Positions 1 to 7,745 of a stretch of 64,000 bases of DNA are shown piece by piece (within the stretch, counting starts at the first letter, position 1; each line of letters opens with the position of its first letter). The translations under genes were made by a program, and so were the position numbers. Below the pieces are notes generated by a model, which saw only the letters and a program-made list of their open reading frames with translations, did no database searches and was not told the origin of the DNA. Origin of the DNA: Streptomyces cinnamoneus (GTDB lineage: Bacteria; Actinomycetota; Actinomycetes; Streptomycetales; Streptomycetaceae); contig NZ_BMVB01000023.1 in NCBI RefSeq assembly GCF_014650495.1, positions 1-64,000 of the forward strand, given 5' to 3'.

Positions 1-155
1 ACGCCTACCTCGACCCGATCTCCTACCTCCAGGTCACCCTCCTCGACCGCCAGCGCCGCGCAGCCGAACGCGGCGAGGCGCCGGATCCGCTGATGTCGCG
101 GGCCCTGCTGCTGACGGTCAACGGCGTCGCGGCGGGCCTCCGCAACACCGGCTGA
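1..155 (+). CDS. ppc: Phosphoenolpyruvate carboxylase, C-terminal fragment
   Basis: The last 51 codons of a gene that enters from the left edge. The peptide runs AYLDPISYLQ..., then LLLTVNGVAAGLRNTG before TGA. This matches the C-terminus of PEP carboxylase, where the terminal segment ending in NTG is invariant and forms part of the allosteric and active-site wall. The enzyme makes oxaloacetate from PEP and bicarbonate in the cytoplasm and refills the TCA cycle. Only the tail is visible, so nothing can be said of its start or regulation. It converges with pth across a very strong hairpin. The identification rests on a short but highly conserved stretch. Confidence 0.88.
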   Translation, partial: AYLDPISYLQVTLLDRQRRAAERGEAPDPLMSRALLLTVNGVAAGLRNTG

Positions 156-169
156 GGCCACGGCTTGCC

Positions 170-216
170 CTCGGACGCCGGACGGGCTGACGTTGTCAGC
201 CCGTCCGGCGTCCGAG
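170..216. terminator. Bidirectional terminator, ppc/pth
   Basis: A perfect 22-bp inverted repeat with a GTT loop (arms 170-191 and 195-216) lies between the convergent ppc and pth stop codons. Its length and position make it a shared transcription terminator. It lacks a long T-tract, which is common in Streptomyces. Confidence 0.85.
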
Positions 217-222
217 CTCCGG

Positions 223-813
223 CTACGAGTTGTACGTCCCCTGCGCGCGCTCCAGACCGTCCACGATCAGCGTCTCCACCGCGTCCGCCGCCCGGTCCAC
301 CTCGAAGGCCAGGTCCTTGCGCTCGGTCGGGGAGAAGTCCTTCAGCACGAAGTCCGCCACCTGCATGCGCCCCGGCGGACGCCCGATGCCGAACCGCACC
401 CGGCAGTAGTCGGGCCCCATCGCCTTCGTGATCGACTTCAGGCCGTTGTGGCCGTTGTCGCCGCCGCCCAGCTTCAGCCGCAGCTGGCCGAAGTCGATGT
501 CCAGCTCGTCGTGGACGGCCACGATCCGCTCCACCGGCACCTTGTAGAAGTCGCGCAGCGCGGCCGTCGGACCACCCGACAGATTCATGAACGACATCGG
601 CTTGGCGACGACCACCCGGCGGCTCGACGGCCCCGGGGCGCCCAGCCGGCCCTCCACGACCTGGGCCCGCGCCTTGTGGGCCTTGAACTTGGCGCGCATC
701 CGCTCGGCGAGCAGGTCCGCGACCATGAAGCCCACGTTGTGGCGGTTGCCCGCGTACTCCGGGCCGGGGTTGCCGAGGCCCACGATGAGCCAGGGGCTGG
801 AGTCGTCCGTCAT
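223..813 (-). CDS. pth: Peptidyl-tRNA hydrolase
   Basis: A 196-residue Pth enzyme that frees tRNA from peptidyl-tRNA dropped off the ribosome. The sequence shows the N-terminal GLGNPGPEY motif, the catalytic histidine in GNRHNVGF, and the HDELD and GGDNGHNGLKS motifs of the substrate-binding groove. Length is normal for the family. Two in-frame ATGs lie six bases apart. The strong site AAGGAG sits only two bases before the first (819) but eight before the second, so the start is placed at 813. It follows rplY by 85 bases with a hairpin between, so the two may be co-transcribed with tuned read-through. Confidence 0.95.
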   Translation of the reverse strand: MTDDSSPWLIVGLGNPGPEYAGNRHNVGFMVADLLAERMRAKFKAHKARAQVVEGRLGAPGPSSRRVVVAKPMSFMNLSGGPTAALRDFYKVPVERIVAVHDELDIDFGQLRLKLGGGDNGHNGLKSITKAMGPDYCRVRFGIGRPPGRMQVADFVLKDFSPTERKDLAFEVDRAADAVETLIVDGLERAQGTYNS

Positions 814-836
814 CTGCATGTCTCCTTCATAGCCAA

Positions 837-869
837 CCGCCGCCCTGCTCCGGTGGAGCGGGACGGCGG
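837..869 (-). terminator. Hairpin between rplY and pth
   Basis: A 15-bp stem with one mismatch and one G-T pair and a 3-base loop ends about ten bases before the pth ribosome-binding site. On the transcribed strand a T-rich run precedes rather than follows it, so it may be a partial terminator, a processing site or a 3' stabiliser for rplY mRNA. Confidence 0.5.
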
Positions 870-898
870 TCGGAAAGAAAAACCCTGAAGGGCGTGGA

Positions 899-1186
899 TC
901 AGCCCTTGACGACCAGCAGGTCGACGTGCTCCAGGAAGCCCTTCAGCGGGTCGCGCTGGATCTGCTTGGGAACGACGACCTCGTTGCGGCCCTCGATGTC
1001 CAGGGAGAGGACGACGCCCGGGGTCTTCAGGGCCATCATCAGGTCGTGGCCCGGCAGGGACACGTGCAGCGGCTCGGCACCGTGGCCGTAGACGACGGCC
1101 GGGACCAGGTCCTCGCGGCGGATGCGGCGGGCGGCGCCCTTGCCGAAGTCGGTGCGGACGGTGGCGGCGAGCTTGATCTCAGCCAT
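899..1186 (-). CDS. rplY: 50S ribosomal protein L25 (single-domain form)
   Basis: A 95-residue protein beginning MAEIKLAATVRTDFGKGAAR, with the L25 signatures GKGAARRIRR, VPAVVYG and PKQIQRDPLKGFLEHVDLL. L25 binds 5S rRNA in the large subunit. The ATG at 1186 is chosen because GAGGAG lies six bases upstream; a longer open frame to 1231 has no such site. The protein stops just after LLVVKG, exactly where the second beta-rich (CTC/TL5) domain begins in the roughly 190-200-residue form that I recall as usual in actinomycetes. The family call is secure; the shortness is worth noting. Confidence 0.9.
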   Translation of the reverse strand: MAEIKLAATVRTDFGKGAARRIRREDLVPAVVYGHGAEPLHVSLPGHDLMMALKTPGVVLSLDIEGRNEVVVPKQIQRDPLKGFLEHVDLLVVKG

Positions 1187-1296
1187 GGTGCACTCCTCGT
1201 GAGCAGTTCGGGTGGACGTTACCCGGCCCACGACAGGCCGCCTGCTACGAAGAGCGCGTCGATAACGGACCGCCGCACATGCGCTTGAAAAGCGGT

Positions 1297-1347
1297 GCGG
1301 CCTCCCTCGCCGAGCAACTCGATGAGTCTACCCGGCGGGGAGGCCGC
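1297..1347 (-). terminator. Terminator after prs
   Basis: A 14-bp stem with one bulged base (arms 1297-1311 and 1334-1347) lies about 60 bases past the prs stop codon. On the minus strand it is followed by a short CTTTTC run. It probably ends the glmU-prs transcript and separates it from rplY-pth. Confidence 0.7.
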
Positions 1348-1407
1348 CCAGAAATCGATCAGTACGTCAGTGCGACTGCATGATCGTTACGCCTGTCCGG
1401 AAAGGAC

Positions 1408-2385
1408 TCAGCCGAGCTCGTCGAAGAGGCTCGTGACCGAACCGTCCTCGAACACCTCGCGCACGGCCCGCGCGATCGTCGGCGCGATGGAGAGCACCGT
1501 GATCTTGTCGAGCTCCAGCTCGTTCGGGGTGGGCAGGGTGTTGGTGAAGACGAACTCGCTCACCTTGGAGTTCTTCAGGCGGTCCGCGGCCGGGCCGGAG
1601 AGCACGCCGTGCGTGGCGGTGACGATGACGTCCGCGGCGCCGTGCGCGAAGAGCGCGTCGGCGGCGGCGCAGATCGTGCCACCGGTGTCGATCATGTCGT
1701 CGACGAGCACGCAGACGCGGCCCTTGACGTCACCGACGACCTCGTGGACGGTGACCTGGTTGGCCACGTCCTTGTCGCGCCGCTTGTGGACGATCGCCAG
1801 CGGCGCGCCCAGACGGTCGCACCAGCGGTCGGCGACGCGCACGCGGCCGGCGTCGGGGGAGACGACGGTCAGCTTGTCGCGGTCGACCTTGGCGCCCACG
1901 TAGTCGGCGAGGATCGGCAGCGCGAACAGGTGGTCCACCGGGCCGTCGAAGAAGCCCTGGATCTGGTCGGTGTGCAGGTCGACCGTCAGGAGCCGGTCGG
2001 CGCCGGCCGTCTTCATCAGGTCCGCGATGAGGCGGGCGGAGATGGGCTCGCGGCCGCGGTGCTTCTTGTCCTGACGGGCGTAGCCGTAGAACGGCAGGAT
2101 CACGGTGATGCTCCGCGCCGAGGCGCGCTTCAGAGCATCGATCATGATCAGCTGTTCCATGACCCACTTGTTGATGGGGGCCGTGTGGCTCTGCATCAGG
2201 AAGCAGTCGGCGCCGCGCGCCGACTCCTGGAAGCGGACGTAGATCTCACCGTTGGCGAAGTCGAAGGCCTTGGTCGGGACCAGGCCCACACCCAGCTGGT
2301 GCGCGACCTCCTCGGCAAGCTCGGGGTGGGCGCGGCCGGAGAAGAGCATCAGCTTCTTCTCGCCGGTCGTCTTGATCCCGGTCAC
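1408..2385 (-). CDS. prs: Ribose-phosphate pyrophosphokinase
   Basis: PRPP synthetase of 325 residues, which moves pyrophosphate from ATP to ribose 5-phosphate for purine, pyrimidine, histidine and tryptophan synthesis. Visible motifs include FANGEIYVRFQESARGAD near the N-terminus, the ATP loop FYGYARQDKKHRGREPIS, the class signature around VVSPDAGRVRVAD, and the PRPP loop VLVDDMIDTGGTI. The GTG at 2385 is used because AAGGAG lies eight bases before it; frames further upstream lack a ribosome site. It follows glmU by 73 bases on the same strand, a common actinobacterial pairing of precursor pathways. Confidence 0.96.
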   Translation of the reverse strand: MTGIKTTGEKKLMLFSGRAHPELAEEVAHQLGVGLVPTKAFDFANGEIYVRFQESARGADCFLMQSHTAPINKWVMEQLIMIDALKRASARSITVILPFYGYARQDKKHRGREPISARLIADLMKTAGADRLLTVDLHTDQIQGFFDGPVDHLFALPILADYVGAKVDRDKLTVVSPDAGRVRVADRWCDRLGAPLAIVHKRRDKDVANQVTVHEVVGDVKGRVCVLVDDMIDTGGTICAAADALFAHGAADVIVTATHGVLSGPAADRLKNSKVSEFVFTNTLPTPNELELDKITVLSIAPTIARAVREVFEDGSVTSLFDELG

Positions 2386-2458
2386 AGCACAGTCTCCTTG
2401 GATGTCGCTTTGTGTGCGCTTATCACGGTACGCCCCGCACGGCGTGCCGGTGTCACGG

Positions 2459-3916
2459 TCACTGCTCGCCGTCGGTGGCCTGACGAGCTGCGGAAGCGGC
2501 CTGTGCGGCTGCGCTTCCCGGGCGCTTACGAGCCACCCAACCCTCGATATTCCGCTGCTGGCCACGGGCGACCGCCAGCGAACCCGGGGGCACATCCTTG
2601 GTGATGACCGAGCCGGCGGCGGTGTACGCGCCGTCCCCGATCGTGACCGGAGCCACAAACATGTTGTCGGAACCGGTCCGGCAGTGCGAGCCGATCGTGG
2701 TGTGGTGCTTGTTCACACCGTCGTAGTTCACGAAGACGCTCGCGGCGCCGATGTTGGTGTACTCGCCGATCGTCGCGTCACCCACGTACGACAGGTGCGG
2801 CACCTTGGTGCCCTCACCGATCTCGGCGTTCTTCATCTCGACGTACGCCCCGGCCTTGGACTTCGCGCCCAGGCGCGTGCCGGGCCGCAGGTAGGCGTAC
2901 GGGCCGACGGTGGCGTTCTCGCCGATGACGGCGGAGTCCGCGACCGTGTTGTCGACGCGGGCGCCGGCCCCCACGGAGGTGTCCGTCAGACGGGTGTTCG
3001 GGCCGACCTCGGCGCCGGTGGCCACATGGGTGGCGCCCACCAGCTGGGTGCCCGGCTGGACCAGGGCGTCCGCCTCGAAGGTCACGGTGACGTCGACCCA
3101 GGTCGTCGCCGGGTCCACGACCGTCACGCCGCTCATCATCGCCGCGTGCAGCAGCCGCTCGTTGAGCAGCTTGCGGGCCTCGGCGAGCTGGACCCGGTTG
3201 TTGATGCCGAGGATCTCGCGGTGGTCGCCGGCGACGGCCGCGCCCACCCGGTGCCCGGCCTCGCGCAGGATGCCCAGGACGTCGGTGAGGTACTCCTCAC
3301 CCTGGCTGTTGTCGGTGCGGACCTTGCCGAGCGCGTCCGTCAGCAGCTGCGCGTCGAACGCGAACACCCCGGAGTTGATCTCGCGGATGGCGCGCTGCGC
3401 GTCCGTGGCGTCCTTGTGCTCGACGATCGCGGTGACCGCGCCCGTCGCCTCGTCGCGCACGATGCGGCCGTAGCCGGTGGAGTCCGGCACCTCGGCGGTC
3501 AGCACGGTGACGGCGTTGCCGTCGGCGGTGTGCGTCGCGGACAGGCGCTGGAGGGTCTCGCCGGTGAGCAGCGGGGTGTCGCCGCAGACGACGACCACGG
3601 TGCCGTCGAGGGCGATGCCGTTGTTCGACAGCTCCTCCAGGCCCATGCGGACGGCGTGGCCGGTGCCGTTCTGCTCGTGCTGGACGGCGGTGCGCACGCC
3701 GGGGTCGATCTCGGCCAGGTGGCCGGCGACCTGCTCGCGGGCGTGCCCGACGATGACGACGAGGTGCTCGGGGTCGAGCTCGCGGGCGGCGGCGACGACG
3801 TGCCCGACGAGGGAGCGGCCGCAGATCGCGTGCAGGACCTTGGGTGTGGCCGACTTCATGCGGGTGCCCTCACCCGCTGCGAGGACGACGACGGCTGCCG
3901 GGCGGTTGGCGCTCAC
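2459..3916 (-). CDS. glmU: Bifunctional GlmU (GlcN-1-P acetyltransferase / GlcNAc-1-P uridyltransferase)
   Basis: A 485-residue enzyme that makes UDP-GlcNAc for cell-wall precursors. The N-terminal uridyltransferase half carries VVLAAGEGTRMKSATPKVLH and VVVCGDTPLLTGETL; the C-terminal half is a left-handed beta-helix with hexapeptide repeats and the acetyl-CoA site region FVNYDGVNKHHTTIG. The start is the GTG at 3916 (protein begins VSANRPAAVVV), seven bases after GAAGGG; another GTG at 3949 would add eleven residues without a ribosome site. The tail (about 25 residues, rich in Ala and Gln) is typical of actinobacterial GlmU. It heads the glmU-prs unit. Confidence 0.96.
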   Translation of the reverse strand: MSANRPAAVVVLAAGEGTRMKSATPKVLHAICGRSLVGHVVAAARELDPEHLVVIVGHAREQVAGHLAEIDPGVRTAVQHEQNGTGHAVRMGLEELSNNGIALDGTVVVVCGDTPLLTGETLQRLSATHTADGNAVTVLTAEVPDSTGYGRIVRDEATGAVTAIVEHKDATDAQRAIREINSGVFAFDAQLLTDALGKVRTDNSQGEEYLTDVLGILREAGHRVGAAVAGDHREILGINNRVQLAEARKLLNERLLHAAMMSGVTVVDPATTWVDVTVTFEADALVQPGTQLVGATHVATGAEVGPNTRLTDTSVGAGARVDNTVADSAVIGENATVGPYAYLRPGTRLGAKSKAGAYVEMKNAEIGEGTKVPHLSYVGDATIGEYTNIGAASVFVNYDGVNKHHTTIGSHCRTGSDNMFVAPVTIGDGAYTAAGSVITKDVPPGSLAVARGQQRNIEGWVARKRPGSAAAQAASAARQATDGEQ

Positions 3917-3987
3917 GGGTGTGCCCTTCGGCTTCGAGGGGGTGGACACCCGCAGGATACCGGGGCGTAAGAGGGGGGAAACGCGGA

Positions 3988-4016
3988 AGGGTCCCGACCT
4001 GGGAGGTCAGGACCCT
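3988..4016 (-). terminator. Terminator of tRNA-Gln
   Basis: An 11-12-bp stem with one C-A mismatch and a GGG loop lies just past the 3' end of the tRNA gene. It is followed on the minus strand by a TTCC...TTTCCCC stretch. It separates the tRNA from glmU. Confidence 0.7.
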
Positions 4017-4034
4017 CTGCATTCGAACTGCCAG

Positions 4035-4107
4035 CTCCGCCGCCAGGACTCGAACCCGGACCGAAGAGCACCAAAAGCTCCCGTGCTGCCAATTACACTA
4101 CGGCGGA
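4035..4107 (-). tRNA. tRNA-Gln (anticodon UUG)
   Basis: On the minus strand the gene starts TCCGCCG and ends CGGCGGAG, giving a perfect 7-bp acceptor stem. The anticodon arm is GGAGC - TTTTGGT - GCTCT, so positions 34-36 read TTG (Gln, CAA codons). The T-arm loop TTCGAGT and the D-arm GTGTAATTGGCAGCAC fit. CCA is not encoded (CTG follows). The 5' end is only 23 bases from the stop codon of the upstream HTH/LAGLIDADG-like ORF on the same strand. Confidence 0.95.
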
Positions 4108-4130
4108 AAGCGCACCAAAACGGACGATTC

Positions 4131-4811
4131 CTAGATCGTCGCTTTGGCCCCCACCACTATGCCGTACCACCAGCCCTCGACGCGACGGTAGAGGTCGGCG
4201 CTTTTCAGTACATCGACGACGAGGCAGCCGTGGTAGCTCTCGCCCACGTTCTTGCGGACCGTTGCGGGGTTGTGTTTCTTGAGCGTCGTCTTCTTCAAGG
4301 TCGCGGCGTCGACACCGGCTACGTCGGCCCAGAACCTCTCCGACCGCGCGACGTCGGCATTCTCATGAATCATGACGCGGTACTGAATGTGCTCGGGCCG
4401 CACGCCGAGCAGCGACAACCAGGCCAGGTAGACCTGGATCATGTCCGGGTCACTGTTGATGAACGTGACGCGCTCACTCAGCCGGTGAGGCTTGCTCTTC
4501 GCACCCTCCGACCAGTACAGCCCCACCCCCACGAGGAACAGCTCGCGGTCCGTCATCCTGCCGATCTCGTGCGCGGCGTCCAGCTTCGTCTCGATGCGCT
4601 TGACCGCCTGTGCCCGGCGATGGGGAGCCCAGCGGGCTTCCTGCATCTCGTGCATCTGCTCCGCCGACTTCTGCGGCTTCGGCAGATCCCGCACCCAAAG
4701 CGACACCGAGCTTTTCGCCACCCCCAGCTCGGCCACGATCTCGTCGTACGTCCTCCCCGCCAGCCGCAGCTCGCGGGCGCGGGTCTGCATCTCCGTCTTC
4801 GCGTGGACCAT
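4131..4811 (-). CDS. HTH protein with LAGLIDADG-like motif, tRNA-linked
   Basis: A 226-residue protein of unknown role. Residues 8-45 form a resolvase-type helix-turn-helix (RTYDEIVAELGVAKSSVSLWV). Residues 91-107 (LFLVGVGLYWSEGAKSK) resemble one LAGLIDADG block of homing-endonuclease-like proteins, followed by a mixed alpha/beta region with FINSDPDMIQVYLAWLSLLGV and a conserved-looking C-terminus GCLVVDVLKSADLYRRVEGWW. By eye the G+C is lower than in the neighbours. The start is uncertain: no strong ribosome site precedes the ATG at 4811, and an ATG at 4790 follows GAAGACGGAG. Similar small proteins occur in Streptomyces genomes, but I know of no tested function. Its position against a tRNA gene suggests a selfish or tRNA-related element. 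Confidence 0.75.
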   Translation of the reverse strand: MVHAKTEMQTRARELRLAGRTYDEIVAELGVAKSSVSLWVRDLPKPQKSAEQMHEMQEARWAPHRRAQAVKRIETKLDAAHEIGRMTDRELFLVGVGLYWSEGAKSKPHRLSERVTFINSDPDMIQVYLAWLSLLGVRPEHIQYRVMIHENADVARSERFWADVAGVDAATLKKTTLKKHNPATVRKNVGESYHGCLVVDVLKSADLYRRVEGWWYGIVVGAKATI

Positions 4812-4967
4812 GGCGGCAGCGTTTCCGCCCGGTACGGGCGGACGGATCGAATCCGCGATCGATTCCGCAGTTCGAGGGAAAAATGCCGGTTTCGCCGTCG
4901 TTCATGTGTGCCGCGTGCTGGTGTGCGCACCGGAAATCCAGTGGCACCCGCCCGTAGTCTGGGTGGT

Positions 4968-6320
4968 ATGAGCGCAACGGGGGCAATCGCGGAGGAGGGC
5001 GCGCGTGGCGCGCCCACAGGGCCGTGGTGGTGGACGCGGCGGCGGAGTCTGGTGCTGGACGCCGTGCTGGCACTGGCGTCCGCCGTGGAATGTCTGCTGG
5101 AGGGGATCTCCTTCTCGCACGACGTGGGGGTACCCCCCGTCGTCGGCGGCCTGCTGGGGGTGCCGGCGGGCGCCTCGCTGCTGCTGCGGCGCCGGTGGCC
5201 GGTGGCCGTGGTGCTGGTGTCCATCGCCACCACGCCGGCCGAGATGGGCTTCCTGCTCGGCGTCGTCGGCCTGTACACCCTGGCGGCCTCCGAGGTGCCG
5301 CGCCGCATCACCGTCGTGCTGTCCGCGGCGTCGCTGGCGGGCACGCTGGTGGTGGCCCTGGCCCGCTTCCACCAGGACACCGCCGAGGACGGCTACCACC
5401 CCGGCCTCTGGGCGATGATCATCTTCTCGGTGGTGATGGCCCTCGGTCTGACGGCCCCGCCGGTCCTGCTCGGCCTGTACGTGGGGGCCAGACGCCGCCT
5501 GGTGGAGAGCCTGCGGGAGCGCGCGGACGGGCTGGAGCGCGAGCTGTCGCTGCTTGCCGACCGGGCGGAGGAACGGGCCGTGTGGGCCCGTAACGAGGAG
5601 CGCACCCGCATCGCCCGTGAGATGCACGACGTCGTGGCCCACCGGGTGTCCCTGATGGTCGTCCACGCGGCGGCGCTGCAGGCGGTTGCCCTGAAGGACC
5701 CCGAGAAGGCGTCGAAGAACGCCGGGCTCGTCGGCGACATGGGCCGGCAGGCGCTCACGGAGCTGCGCGAGATGCTCGGCGTGCTGCGCACCGCCCCGGA
5801 CGGGGCCGCGGCGCCGCCCCAGCCGGTGGCGGCGCAGTCCGAGCGGCTGGCGGCCGTGGCCGCGGTGGCCGCGGCCCGGGTACGGGTCGCGGCGGGCGGC
5901 CCCGCACCGGACGCCGGGGACGGCGGGCCGGCCCTGGACGGGCTGGAGGACCTGGTGGGCCAGTCGCGGGCGGCCGGGATGACGGTGGAGCTGACAGCCC
6001 AGGGCGAGGAGCGTTCGTACGCCCCCGATGTGGAGCAGACCGCCTATCGCGTGGTGCAGGAGGCGCTCACCAACGTCCACAAGCACGCGCCGGGCGCGAA
6101 GACGGTGGTGCGGCTCGCGCACCGGGACGCCGAGGTGGCGCTGCAGGTGGAGAACGGCCCGCCGGACGGCGGCGCGGACGCGGGTCTGCGGCTGCCCAGC
6201 GGCGGGAACGGCCTGGTCGGCATGGAGGAGCGGGTCAAGGCGCTGGGCGGTGTCTTCGTGTCCGGGCCGACCGACGCGGGCGGATTCCGGGTCTCGGCGG
6301 TGATACCGGACCGGCGTTGA
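4968..6320 (+). CDS. Two-component sensor histidine kinase, NarL/HisKA_3 class
   Basis: A 450-residue membrane kinase. Residues about 25-180 hold four or five hydrophobic segments. A short coiled linker precedes the dimerisation motif RIAREMHDVVAHRVSLMVVHA, with phospho-acceptor His220. The C-terminus has a HATPase domain with N-box VVQEALTNVHKHAPG and G-box GNGLVGMEERVKALGG. This architecture senses a membrane or extracellular signal and phosphorylates a LuxR-type regulator. No response regulator gene adjoins it, so it is an orphan here. The ATG at 4968 has only a weak upstream GGGTGG but a TAGTCT -10-like box eight to twelve bases before it, so the mRNA may be leaderless. Confidence 0.9.
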   Translation: MSATGAIAEEGARGAPTGPWWWTRRRSLVLDAVLALASAVECLLEGISFSHDVGVPPVVGGLLGVPAGASLLLRRRWPVAVVLVSIATTPAEMGFLLGVVGLYTLAASEVPRRITVVLSAASLAGTLVVALARFHQDTAEDGYHPGLWAMIIFSVVMALGLTAPPVLLGLYVGARRRLVESLRERADGLERELSLLADRAEERAVWARNEERTRIAREMHDVVAHRVSLMVVHAAALQAVALKDPEKASKNAGLVGDMGRQALTELREMLGVLRTAPDGAAAPPQPVAAQSERLAAVAAVAAARVRVAAGGPAPDAGDGGPALDGLEDLVGQSRAAGMTVELTAQGEERSYAPDVEQTAYRVVQEALTNVHKHAPGAKTVVRLAHRDAEVALQVENGPPDGGADAGLRLPSGGNGLVGMEERVKALGGVFVSGPTDAGGFRVSAVIPDRR

Positions 6321-6332
6321 GCGCCGCTCCGC

Positions 6333-6851
6333 TCACGTCACCCGGCGCCCGGGGGCGGCGGCCGAGAGGCGGGAGGGCCGGGTTCCGGTGACGAGCGTGC
6401 CGATGGCGTGATCGATGTCGGAACCGAGGTACCAGTCGCCGGTGTGGTCGAGGCTGTAGACGCGGCCGTGCGCGTCGATGACGAGGAGTGCCTGTCCGTC
6501 CAGCTCCTGGCCCAGGGGGCAGACCTCGGCGCCCAGCGCGCGGCCGAGGTCGGCGACGGTGCGGGCGAGGTGGAGGCCGTGCAGGGGATCGACGTGGAAG
6601 GCCGTGGGGGCGATGTGCCGGCCCTGTCCCGGCGGGGTGACGTGCAGTCCGCCGAACTCGGCCCACGCCTCGACGGCGGCGGGGAAGACGGTGTGCCGGT
6701 GCCCGGCGGGGGAGGTGTGGGCGCGCAGCGCGTCGGCCCAGTTCTCGGCGGCCTTGATGTCCCAGCGGCCGGGCTGCCAGCCGGCTTCGCGCAGGGCGGC
6801 GTCGACGGCGACGGGGAAGCGGGTGGCGGCGGTGCGGTCGAAAGCACGCAT
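6333..6851 (-). CDS. SUKH-3-like immunity protein
   Basis: A 172-residue protein resembling the SUKH-3 branch of the SUKH (SMI1/KNR4) superfamily: RFPVAVDAALREAGWQPGRW near the start, then AVEAWAEFGGLHV, a central FHVDPLHG, a LGAEVCPLGQ segment and the end YSLDHTGDWYLGSDIDHAIGTLVTG. SUKH proteins are known immunity factors for nuclease and deaminase toxins and bind their partner directly. No signal peptide or membrane segment is visible, so it is cytoplasmic. It starts nine bases after the stop of the deaminase-like gene and has no good ribosome site of its own, so translation is probably coupled. That pairing suggests it neutralises the neighbour. Confidence 0.82.
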   Translation of the reverse strand: MRAFDRTAATRFPVAVDAALREAGWQPGRWDIKAAENWADALRAHTSPAGHRHTVFPAAVEAWAEFGGLHVTPPGQGRHIAPTAFHVDPLHGLHLARTVADLGRALGAEVCPLGQELDGQALLVIDAHGRVYSLDHTGDWYLGSDIDHAIGTLVTGTRPSRLSAAAPGRRVT

Positions 6852-6860
6852 GGGTGGTGG

Positions 6861-7400
6861 TCAGTTCCTGCCGTTGGTCGGGGCGCCGGCCTCGACGGCC
6901 CGTACGCCGAAGTGGGCCAGGAGCGCGGTACAGGACCGGCAGGGCGCGGCGTAGGCGCCGTGGCGCGGGTCGCCGTCCTCGCGGATGTGGCGGGCGGTCA
7001 GTTTGGACTGCTTCAGGGCGCGGCGGGCCTCGCCGTGGGTGAGCGGTTTGCGGGCCGCACGTTTGCTGCGGCCGCTCTCGAAGCCCGTGAGGTAGCGCGT
7101 GAGGAGGACCGCCTCGGGGCAGCGGCCGGTGAAGCGCTCGCGCCGCTCGTTGGTGAGGGTGTCGAGGAAGTCCTGGACCAGAGGATGAAGTCTGGGTGGT
7201 TGGTCCGATTTTCCGGCGGTGCAGGTGAGGGTCTCGCCGCGCACGGACAGGGCGGCCGCCACGGCGGGCAGGATGCCGTCCCGGCGGTGCAGCAGTGCCG
7301 GCGGCCGGTCGGCGTCCTCGCTGGAGCTCCAGGTGAGCCGGGGATCGCCGGGTGTGGCGGCCCCTTCGTCGGCGGGCCGGCGGTCCTTGGTCGTGTGCAT
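6861..7400 (-). CDS. YwqJ-like deaminase-fold protein (putative toxin)
   Basis: A 179-residue protein with the zinc-ligand pattern of the deaminase fold: C94-P-E96 in GRCPEAVLLTRYL and P153-C154-x2-C157 in APCRSCTALLAHFGV. This spacing fits the YwqJ-related toxin deaminase family, usually the C-terminal warhead of polymorphic toxins. Here it stands alone after about 80 less conserved residues, without a signal peptide, WXG or RHS part. It is followed after nine bases by a SUKH-3-like gene. The ATG at 7400 follows GAGGGAAG at a suitable distance. Deaminase fold is likely from the motifs; the substrate, toxicity and secretion route are unknown. Confidence 0.75.
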   Translation of the reverse strand: MHTTKDRRPADEGAATPGDPRLTWSSSEDADRPPALLHRRDGILPAVAAALSVRGETLTCTAGKSDQPPRLHPLVQDFLDTLTNERRERFTGRCPEAVLLTRYLTGFESGRSKRAARKPLTHGEARRALKQSKLTARHIREDGDPRHGAYAAPCRSCTALLAHFGVRAVEAGAPTNGRN

Positions 7401-7745
7401 GGCGGTTCTTCCCTCCCGTGCAATCCCCCTGTTGCGGGGATCAGCCTGCCAAATGGGGTGGCCGGTGTGAAAGGCAGGGCGGTGTTGCGTGCGGTGCGTG
7501 TGCCGAATGATCACTGTGAGGTCACGAGTTGTCGCGCAGCGGCCGCCGGATGCTCTCCCTTGGTGCCGCTTCGTACGCACCTGCAAGCATCCGGGCACAC
7601 CCGCCGGGCCCGCCCCGGACCGTTGCCGGAGACACCCTTCCTGCGGCACCGCATAGGCTGTCGCCCACGAGTGTTCCCGGCGTCGGCCGCATGTCCGGGT
7701 CTTCAGTAGTCCTGTAGGAGACACAGTCAGCAGGGGGCTTCCGCC
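7401..7745. promoter_or_regulatory. Divergent promoter region of the SUKH/deaminase locus
   Basis: This 345-base gap separates the two divergent transcription units of the locus and holds no convincing gene. A TAGGCT -10-like box at 7654-7659 points towards the SUKH-1-like gene, but no good -35 is visible at the right distance. No strong palindrome was found. Assignment rests on position only. Confidence 0.4.

Noticed and set aside
4035..4811. Integrated plasmid or prophage next to tRNA-Gln.
   Set aside because: No integrase, excisionase or duplicated tRNA 3' end was found; only one ORF lies there and core genes flank it.
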